This document shows positions 1-4,958 of a DNA stretch of 6,639 nt, one piece after another. This stretch comes from Clostridiaceae bacterium (GTDB lineage Bacteria; Bacillota; Clostridia; Saccharofermentanales; UBA5734), in assembly GCA_012727965.1 (NCBI GenBank), contig JAAYFZ010000237.1, positions 1 to 6,639 of the forward strand, read 5' to 3'. The notes beneath the pieces are model-generated. The model saw nothing but the letters and a program-made list of their open reading frames with translations, was not told where the DNA came from and ran no database searches. A program made the translations under genes and the position numbers. Within the stretch, counting starts at the first letter, position 1. Each line of letters begins with the position of its first letter.

Positions 1-158
1 AGACTTCTTGCTTTTGCGTCAGGTCTATAGGATAAGGTTTGCATCGCTTGCTCAACCTTGTCGATCAATTCCTGATTATTAGTTTTGCCATTTATAACAT
101 TAGAGACTGTTCCTAATGAAACCCCGGCTAGTTTTGCGATATCCTTCACTGTAGACAT
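1..158 (-). CDS. LacI-family transcriptional regulator, N-terminal part (runs off the window)
   Basis: Only the first 52 codons are present; the gene continues past the left edge. The translated start shows a LacI-type helix-turn-helix: VKDIAKLAGVS (residues 4-14) followed by the recognition helix LGTVSNVING (15-24). After it come the usual helix (residues 29-42) and YRPDAKARS (44-52), which leads into the hinge helix that inserts in the operator minor groove. The ligand-binding domain lies outside, so the effector cannot be read. The start at 158 is chosen because the protein begins exactly where family members begin; a GAGGGGG ribosome site sits 12 nt upstream (171-177), a slightly long spacing. 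The gene begins 44 bp after the DUF4432 gene on the same strand, so the two are probably co-transcribed. It is the obvious candidate to bind the CG-centred palindrome at 1333-1344 and so repress itself and both neighbours. Family assignment is very secure; target and ligand are inference. Confidence 0.93.
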   Translation of the reverse strand, partial: MSTVKDIAKLAGVSLGTVSNVINGKTNNQELIDKVEQAMQTLSYRPDAKARS

Positions 159-202
159 ATTGTCGTTCTGCCCCCTCATATCATTATTACCATCTAGTCT
201 GA

Positions 203-1243
203 CTAATTCATCAAGTTCATAGTTTGCTGTTTGACTCGTTCGTATTCGTCGGCTCCTTCGAAAAATTCTATATCGAGCTCGATTACTTCTGAACCCTGAG
301 CAGGGATGATGTGAATATCTTTTTCAGCACAACGACCATACACACCGGAATTTGTCGGTTCAAGCCCCATAACATAATCGCCGGCCTGAAGTGATTTCCA
401 CTGAACGAATTTCGGTAAGTACTTCTTATTAAAACTAATCTTGATACCAATTCCCAAAGTATGGCTATAAGCAGCTGCAAATGTATTCCCATCATTATCG
501 CTTGCAAGATCATGCAAATACACTCTTTCAGGCTCATTGACTTGCGGAGCCTCCATCTTATGCCATAGATCTCTATTTCTCATAGCTGCTTCATCTCTTG
601 GTTCACAACGAACACTTGGCAGCAGTAATTCTGAGTTCTCATCCATGAAAGGATAACCCAGGTTGAAGTGATACAGAATCATCATTGGCTCGTCTCGAAA
701 AGATTCATTTTTGATCGTATCAGTTATTACAAAATGGTTCGAATCATATGAAGTCCCAATTTTTCTGCTGAGTACTAGATTTTTACCAAACAGTTCTGCT
801 TCTCTCATTTCACCTGAAGCCTCTAAATAATAGTTGTTATTATCCCAATAGCTTCTTGAGCCGATGCTCTCAGCAGGTGTCGATCTAATTCTTCCATGCA
901 TAGGATACTCGGCATTACCATCTGAACACTTGAGGCAAGTATTTTCCAAGCCACAGGTAAATAAGAAGCCCCCCATCAGACTCCGTAGACCTTCCTCGCC
1001 AATGGTGTCAAAATCCATGCGGCCAGTCAAACCTTGTTTAGCCAGAAAGCTTATATTATTTCCCCTATATGTCAGATTAGCGATATCAAGGCATTTGTCG
1101 ATCATAGATTCAAAACTAATGATGCCGTTTTGAAAATGATAGGACTTGATCGAAGAAGCACGTCCCTGTAAGTGTTGAATAGGCCGGATATAAGCCAGTT
1201 GTTGCATGCTTCCAACATATTTCATTTGATCAATTTTATTCAT
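203..1243 (-). CDS. DUF4432 family, aldose 1-epimerase-like protein
   Basis: Protein of 346 residues resembling the DUF4432 branch of the galactose-mutarotase-like fold. Recognisable stretches, numbered from the chosen start, are DKCLDI (49-54), TCGLEN (96-101), MHGRIRSTPAE (115-125), LYHFNLGYPF (190-199), LPKFVQWK (276-283) and GLEPTNSGVYGR (293-304). His116, His192 and Glu295 lie where mutarotases carry sugar-binding and catalytic residues, but the alignment is from memory. The likely role is cytoplasmic binding or anomer/epimer interconversion of a sugar or sugar acid; the substrate is unknown. There is no signal peptide. An in-frame ATG exists at 1285, but the start at 1243 is preferred because GGGAGGG lies 7 nt upstream (1251-1257) and 1285 has no ribosome site. 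The gene is divergent from the UroD-like gene and immediately upstream of a LacI-type regulator, as expected for a sugar-inducible catabolic unit. Family call is fairly sure; exact activity is not. Confidence 0.85.
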   Translation of the reverse strand: MNKIDQMKYVGSMQQLAYIRPIQHLQGRASSIKSYHFQNGIISFESMIDKCLDIANLTYRGNNISFLAKQGLTGRMDFDTIGEEGLRSLMGGFLFTCGLENTCLKCSDGNAEYPMHGRIRSTPAESIGSRSYWDNNNYYLEASGEMREAELFGKNLVLSRKIGTSYDSNHFVITDTIKNESFRDEPMMILYHFNLGYPFMDENSELLLPSVRCEPRDEAAMRNRDLWHKMEAPQVNEPERVYLHDLASDNDGNTFAAAYSHTLGIGIKISFNKKYLPKFVQWKSLQAGDYVMGLEPTNSGVYGRCAEKDIHIIPAQGSEVIELDIEFFEGADEYERVKQQTMNLMN

Positions 1244-1295
1244 TCGACTACCCTCCCAGATAAAAAAATGAGTTGCAGACATCATTGTATCTGTC

Positions 1296-1324
1296 TTGCC
1301 AACACCTATTATACATGATATATT
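1296..1324 (+). promoter_or_regulatory. Promoter for the UroD-like gene
   Basis: TTGCCA (1296-1301, 5 of 6 matches to TTGACA) and TATATT (1319-1324, 5 of 6 to TATAAT) are separated by 17 bp. A TG extended -10 element sits one base before the -10 box (1316-1317). Transcription would start near 1331, leaving a leader of about 80 nt before the ATG at 1411. The candidate operator at 1333-1344 covers the start point, a typical position for repression by a LacI-family protein. Confidence 0.7.
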
Positions 1325-1336
1325 ACGTTATGTGAA
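1308..1336 (-). promoter_or_regulatory. Promoter for the DUF4432-lacI transcript
   Basis: On the minus strand TTCACA (1336-1331, 5 of 6 matches to TTGACA) is followed after exactly 17 bp by a perfect TATAAT (1313-1308). The start point would be near 1301, giving a leader of about 57 nt before the ATG at 1243. The -35 box lies inside the candidate operator. The promoter overlaps the oppositely directed one, so polymerase should not be able to occupy both at once. Confidence 0.7.
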
Positions 1337-1344
1337 ACGTATCA
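1333..1344. promoter_or_regulatory. Candidate LacI-family operator
   Basis: TGAAACGTATCA is a 12-bp palindrome with a single mismatched pair and a central CG, the hallmark of LacI-family operators. It covers the start point of the rightward promoter and the -35 box of the leftward one, so one bound dimer could shut both. Further inverted repeats surround it: TACGTT/AACGTA (1324-1329 and 1336-1341) and CATGATA/TATCATG (1314-1320 and 1340-1346), so the true site could be centred a few bases to the left. Assignment to the regulator encoded at 1-158 is inferred from proximity and family preference. Confidence 0.6.
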
Positions 1345-1371
1345 TGAACCGATATATGAATTAGCTTTCTA

Positions 1372-1381
1372 TTTCACGAAA
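1372..1381. promoter_or_regulatory. Possible weak auxiliary operator
   Basis: TTTC-AC-GAAA is a short inverted repeat in the leader of the UroD-like gene. It shares the GTGAAA half-site, in opposite orientation, with the main operator candidate about 39 bp away. That is not a close multiple of a helical turn, and four-base arms are common by chance, so this is tentative. Confidence 0.2.
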
Positions 1382-1410
1382 CTGCTTAAACAAAACAATG
1401 AGGTGAGACT

Positions 1411-2667
1411 ATGATTGGTAAAGAAAGATTGCAGGCAGCCCTGAATCACAAAGAGGCGCCACTGCTGATTGATATTGGTGGCATGCCAACAACCGGGATG
1501 CATTGCATAACAGTTGAAAAAATGCGCGAATACTATGGGTTGGAGAAGCGGCCGGTACTAATTCAGGAACCTATGCAGATGCTTGGTTATATGGAAGATG
1601 ATTTGAAGCAAGCCATGGGAATTCAAACTGAACCTCTTTGGAATGCGGGTACTATGTTTGGCTTCAGACAAACTGATCAATTCAAAGAATGGCGCACACC
1701 ATGGGGTCAGGATGTCCTGGTTGCAAAAGACTTCGAAACTGATATTAACGAAAATGGCGATGTCTCAATCTATGCAGGTGGCGATAAAAACTATGCTCCA
1801 TCCGCATTAATGCCCAAGAATGGTTTCTACTTCGACAGTCTGAACCGTGTTACTGATTTTGATGAAGATAATTATGACGTGAGAGATAATTATGAAGAAT
1901 TCGGCCCTATATCTGAAACCGATCTAAATTGGCTGCAGATTAAGGCACATAATCTGAAGAATTCTACAGATGTCATCACTGCCAATCTCGGAGGTACCGC
2001 ATTTGGCGATATTGCTCTCGTTCCCGGACCTCAACTGAAACAGCCAAAAGGCATTCGAGATATAACTGAATGGTACATATCCACAGCAATTCGTCAGGAT
2101 GAGCTACACAAAATATTTAGCTATCAACTTGAGCATGCAATAAGCAATCTTGAGCAAATGTATAAGGTTCTAGGCAACTCAATTGATATCGTCTATATTT
2201 GTGGCAATGACCTCGGAACACAAAGAGCGCCATTTTGTTCAAATGAGCTGTTCAGAGAATTGTATGCACCGTACTATCGTGCTGTAAACAATTGGGTTCA
2301 TGAAAACACAAACTGGAAAACATTTAAGCATAGCTGTGGCAGTATTTTCCCATTAATAGAAGAAATGATCGATGTTGGTTTCGATATTCTTAATCCAATC
2401 CAATGGACTGCTTCGGATATGGACAGAGAGAGTCTGAAGAAAACTTACGGAGAAAAAGTCGTATTTTGGGGCGGCGGAGTTGATACACAAAAGACACTTC
2501 CCTATGGTACACCGAAGCAGGTTTACGATGAGGTCCTTGAATGCTGTCAGATATTCGGCCGAAATGGTGGATTCGTATTCAATACCATTCACAACATACA
2601 ACCAGGTGTACCAGCGGAAAACCTCGCAGCAATGATTGAAGCTGTTAACAAATATAATAAACAGTAG
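1411..2667 (+). CDS. Uroporphyrinogen decarboxylase superfamily protein (MtaA/CmuA-like methyltransferase fold)
   Basis: Protein of 418 residues with the C-terminal half of the UroD/MtaA superfamily: KTFKHSCGSIFPLIEEMIDVGFDILNPIQ (303-331), VVFWGGGVDTQKTLPYGTP (about 351-369) and FVFNTIHNIQPGVPAENLAAM (about 388-408). It is not a haem-pathway HemE. It is longer, and the N-terminus carries LIDIGGMPTTGMH where HemE has its substrate-binding Arg-rich motif. In the corrinoid methyltransferases MtaA/MtbA, zinc is held by His-x-Cys and a later Cys. Here His307 and Cys309 are kept, but the later position, judged by the following P-x-x-P-x-EN pattern, is His394. A metal-dependent methyl-transfer or lyase-type reaction is plausible; the substrate is unknown. 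No corrinoid protein gene is in view. A GAGGTGAG ribosome site (1400-1407) fixes the start. The gene is divergent from the DUF4432-lacI pair and probably co-regulated with it. Superfamily is secure, function open. Confidence 0.9.
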   Translation: MIGKERLQAALNHKEAPLLIDIGGMPTTGMHCITVEKMREYYGLEKRPVLIQEPMQMLGYMEDDLKQAMGIQTEPLWNAGTMFGFRQTDQFKEWRTPWGQDVLVAKDFETDINENGDVSIYAGGDKNYAPSALMPKNGFYFDSLNRVTDFDEDNYDVRDNYEEFGPISETDLNWLQIKAHNLKNSTDVITANLGGTAFGDIALVPGPQLKQPKGIRDITEWYISTAIRQDELHKIFSYQLEHAISNLEQMYKVLGNSIDIVYICGNDLGTQRAPFCSNELFRELYAPYYRAVNNWVHENTNWKTFKHSCGSIFPLIEEMIDVGFDILNPIQWTASDMDRESLKKTYGEKVVFWGGGVDTQKTLPYGTPKQVYDEVLECCQIFGRNGGFVFNTIHNIQPGVPAENLAAMIEAVNKYNKQ

Positions 2668-2697
2668 CAGAGGAATTCTAATAAGTTTGATAAAGCA

Positions 2698-2738
2698 AGA
2701 GGCTGTCTCAAAATGAAAGTTTGCGGACGGCTCTTTTT
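2698..2738 (+). terminator. Probable intrinsic terminator after the UroD-like gene
   Basis: AGAGGCTGTC (2698-2707) can pair imperfectly with GGACGGCTCT (2725-2734), with one mismatch and one bulge. A run of T (2734-2738) follows. It starts 30 bp after the stop codon in the right direction. The stem is interrupted, so strength is uncertain. Confidence 0.55.
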
Positions 2739-2804
2739 CGCCTGAGCTTGCCTCAGTCTAATGCGAATTCTATCTCTTGTAGCAAAATCTTGAGAGTTTT
2801 GTTG

Positions 2805-2810
2805 TATTAT
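2805..2810 (+). promoter_or_regulatory. Possible -10 box for the SEC-C gene
   Basis: TATTAT (5 of 6 matches to TATAAT) lies 33 bp before the ATG at 2844. No convincing -35 box is found at 16-18 bp. A CAAAA/TTTTG inverted repeat (2783-2787 and 2797-2801) sits just upstream and might be a regulator site. The terminator at 2698-2738 implies that the gene needs its own promoter somewhere in 2739-2830, and this is the best candidate. Confidence 0.3.
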
Positions 2811-2843
2811 GTGAGTGCAGGTTTAGCCGAGGAGGTTTTTGTA

Positions 2844-3593
2844 ATGGATCAATTAGAGCAGTATATTGTTGCGATGACAAATCTATATGGAATGTTTCAT
2901 AAGAACAAGCTTGTTGAAATCTATAACAGTCAGAATGAAGAGCAGATCAGCATCAGCGACGTTGATAAATATATATCTGAGCATGAAGGAAATCAGATGA
3001 GCAAATATGTCGAGTTGTACAAGGGCCATTTCGCTCATGAGTGCATCGTCGAATTTGATGAGTTCGACTCATTGCTGGCCCCAAAAAGCAATAAACCTTA
3101 TTATGTGCCTGAGAAGCAAGAGCTCCTAAAGTATGTAGATGATTTCTATTTTGAGAAGACGAAGGAGTATATGGCCCTTAATAACTACGTCAAAGTGAAG
3201 CTTGTTAATGGCGATCAGGTAAAAGCAGATGCGATTTGTGAAGAGATTCAAGGCAGTAGTCATGTAGAGTTCGATATGCAGGATATACTTAGTAGCTTAC
3301 GTACATGGGATGTTGAATTGAGTGGTATCGACCAGCTGAATGAATTTATTGGTCTTGTCTCAGAATTTGTAAATAACATGAGAATTTGGGAGAACAACGG
3401 TTTTACTCCGCGTGAAATATTTAATAAATACGAAAAACACAACATGAAGCCGCTGCCGAGAGGGCCTTTTGACCCAGATGCTACCAACGTGATCGATATG
3501 ATTACGCGTAAAAAGATTGGCAGAAATGATCCGTGTCCATGCGGTAGTGGTAAGAAATTCAAGAAGTGCTGCTTAGGTAGGGATGGCGAGTGA
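2844..3593 (+). CDS. SEC-C motif zinc-binding protein of unknown function
   Basis: Protein of 249 residues ending in a textbook SEC-C motif: KIGRNDPCPCGSGKKFKKCC (224-243), with Cys231, Cys233, Cys242 and Cys243 as the zinc ligands. The motif is known from the SecA C-terminus, where it contacts SecB and ribosomes, and it is attached to many unrelated proteins. The remaining 220 residues are predominantly helical-looking and acidic, with a LYGMFHKNKLVEIYN segment near the N-terminus (15-29). They have no motif I can assign to an enzyme, and there is no signal peptide or membrane segment, so it is probably cytoplasmic. The frame is open upstream from 2721, but the ATG at 2844 is chosen because GAGGAGG (2829-2835) lies 8 nt before it. 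It is likely monocistronic: a terminator precedes it and the next gene runs convergently, with 5 bp between the two stop codons. Confidence 0.88.
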   Translation: MDQLEQYIVAMTNLYGMFHKNKLVEIYNSQNEEQISISDVDKYISEHEGNQMSKYVELYKGHFAHECIVEFDEFDSLLAPKSNKPYYVPEKQELLKYVDDFYFEKTKEYMALNNYVKVKLVNGDQVKADAICEEIQGSSHVEFDMQDILSSLRTWDVELSGIDQLNEFIGLVSEFVNNMRIWENNGFTPREIFNKYEKHNMKPLPRGPFDPDATNVIDMITRKKIGRNDPCPCGSGKKFKKCCLGRDGE

Positions 3594-3598
3594 GGGGT

Positions 3599-4795
3599 TC
3601 ATTCATACAAAAAACTATGCAGAGATTCGTTCTGGCCATCCCAGTCGAGTGACATATACCAGATATTTCCTTCGTTTACTGAGTAGTAGCCCCATTCAGG
3701 AACTGTCATCTGTTGGATTTCCGAGCTGCTGGCTCTTACCAGATCGAGCAGGTCGCCGGTGATCTGACTGGCAGGGATATTGGATCTCACGTATTTGAGT
3801 GACTTGTCGATTGAGCTCAACTGTTTTTGCGTAGATTTCGAGAGGAAAGTATCGAGCATGGCCAGAATGACATTACGCTGGCGTTCGACACGGGAGAAGT
3901 CGGAGTCGATTACTCTGATGCGGGCGTAGTCGAGAGCTTGGGCTCCGTTAAGGGTATATGTGCCGGCTCCACTGAGTCCGCCAATATAGCGTGACTCTGC
4001 ATTGGTTACCTTGAGCTCAATGCCGCCCATGATTTCGACTAGATTTCTCAGCCCATCGAAGTCCGTGACGATGTACTTCTGAATATCCAGATCGAAGTTC
4101 TCATTGATAATGTTGACTGTCTGTCCGGGTCCACCGTACGAGAAAGCAGCGTTTAGCTTGTCATAGCCGCCGCGATTGGGGAAATAGGCCCAGATGTCGC
4201 GCATCAATGATACTGCCCGGACTGTTTTATCTTTCTTATTGAAGCTTACAAGGATCATCGTATCTGAGTTGTGATCACCTTGTTCGATATCACCGGCATC
4301 AACGCCAATGAGAAGGATGTTCTCAACATTTTTATCGATTGGCTTTTTGCGAATTAGGTGGTTGTTGATGTCTTCATATTCATCGAGAATGTTTCCATCA
4401 TTATTCTTATCTGAGATTGCTCCGCTGTTGGTATCTGGTTTAGGCGCTGAAGGTTCGCCCTGGGTGTCGTCTTTTGCCGGTGTAGTGTTGCCGGAGAGTT
4501 CTTCCCAGCTGTCGGCATAGCCCTGATCCATTTTTACTTCCTGATTATAGCGATGGAGATAATAGCCATAGATGGAGACAATGGCCACGATTAAGACAAG
4601 AATAATGGTTACTGCGATCAAAAGTGCTGGCTTATTCTTAAGAAAAGCCCATGCTTGTGCCATTTGTGTTTGCAGCTTGCTGCCGTATTTACTAGCAATT
4701 TCTTGAGTCTTGCTGAGGATGGCAGCTTGTTTCGGTTCTGATTCTTCAGGAATCGACTGAACAGAAACCTCGCTGGTTGAGTCTTCTTGTGCCAT
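3599..4795 (-). CDS. LytR-CpsA-Psr (LCP) family glycopolymer transferase, short-tailed copy
   Basis: Protein of 398 residues. LCP enzymes sit on the outer face of the membrane and move undecaprenyl-pyrophosphate-linked polymers (teichoic acids, capsule, other wall glycans) onto peptidoglycan. Layout: charged cytoplasmic N-terminus (1-56), one membrane helix (57-80), an Asp/Asn/Pro-rich linker (about 100-150), then the LCP domain (about 157-320). The domain shows NILLIGVDAGD (159-169), HNSDTM (175-180), SLMRDIWAYFP (196-206), YDKLNAAFSYGG (211-222), GGIELKV (257-263), ALDYARIR (287-294) and DSDFSRVERQRNVI (297-310). The Asp and Arg residues in these blocks match the conserved phosphate- and metal-binding residues of the family. 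A C-terminal tail (about 330-398) is shared with the paralog upstream. GGAGA (4806-4810) lies 10 nt before the ATG. A weak TATAAC -10 candidate is at 4855-4850, so the gene may have its own promoter or be read through from the upstream LCP gene. Which polymer it transfers is unknown. Confidence 0.93.
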   Translation of the reverse strand: MAQEDSTSEVSVQSIPEESEPKQAAILSKTQEIASKYGSKLQTQMAQAWAFLKNKPALLIAVTIILVLIVAIVSIYGYYLHRYNQEVKMDQGYADSWEELSGNTTPAKDDTQGEPSAPKPDTNSGAISDKNNDGNILDEYEDINNHLIRKKPIDKNVENILLIGVDAGDIEQGDHNSDTMILVSFNKKDKTVRAVSLMRDIWAYFPNRGGYDKLNAAFSYGGPGQTVNIINENFDLDIQKYIVTDFDGLRNLVEIMGGIELKVTNAESRYIGGLSGAGTYTLNGAQALDYARIRVIDSDFSRVERQRNVILAMLDTFLSKSTQKQLSSIDKSLKYVRSNIPASQITGDLLDLVRASSSEIQQMTVPEWGYYSVNEGNIWYMSLDWDGQNESLHSFLYE

Positions 4796-4876
4796 TAGTG
4801 CTATTTCTCCATTTGAGAGTCCCTGCCTGTGAATTAATAGATGCAGAGCGTTATAATTTTACACCCTGACCAGCAA

Positions 4877-4911
4877 GAAGTCCAGAGCGCGTGACTGCTG
4901 CTCTGGACTTC
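4877..4911 (-). terminator. Perfect 12-bp-stem hairpin between the LCP genes
   Basis: GAAGTCCAGAGC (4877-4888) and GCTCTGGACTTC (4900-4911) are perfect inverted copies around an 11-nt loop. In the minus direction the hairpin begins 47 nt after the stop of the upstream LCP gene, the position of an intrinsic terminator. The T-tract after it is poor (TTGCTGG), so it may terminate only partly, or stabilise the upstream mRNA, letting some transcription reach the second LCP gene. No T-run follows on the plus strand. Confidence 0.6.
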
Positions 4912-4958
4912 GGTCGTAATATAGCAATATGTAATGACTTATGCCGTGGTTGGTGACT

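Noticed and set aside
1244..1285. Upstream in-frame ATG (1285) for the DUF4432 gene
   Set aside because: No ribosome site precedes it, whereas the ATG at 1243 has GGGAGGG at 7 nt. The extra 14 residues would be the translated leader and ribosome site itself.
1331..1346. Catabolite (cre/CcpA) site at the divergent promoters
   Set aside because: The palindrome has a central CG but does not fit the 14-bp cre pattern TGNAANCGNWNNCA without several mismatches. A dedicated LacI-family operator fits better.
1411..2667. Authentic haem-pathway uroporphyrinogen decarboxylase (hemE)
   Set aside because: The HemE N-terminal substrate motif is missing, the protein is longer, and it carries a His-x-Cys metal-type motif. 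No haem genes are nearby.
2742..2756. Small hairpin CTGAG/CTCAG just after the terminator
   Set aside because: A five-base stem with a five-base loop is common by chance and has no T-run or obvious partner signal.
2721..2843. Upstream extension of the SEC-C gene from a TTG at 2721
   Set aside because: It would start inside the terminator and run through the promoter region. The ATG at 2844 has an ideal GAGGAGG site and a normal protein start.
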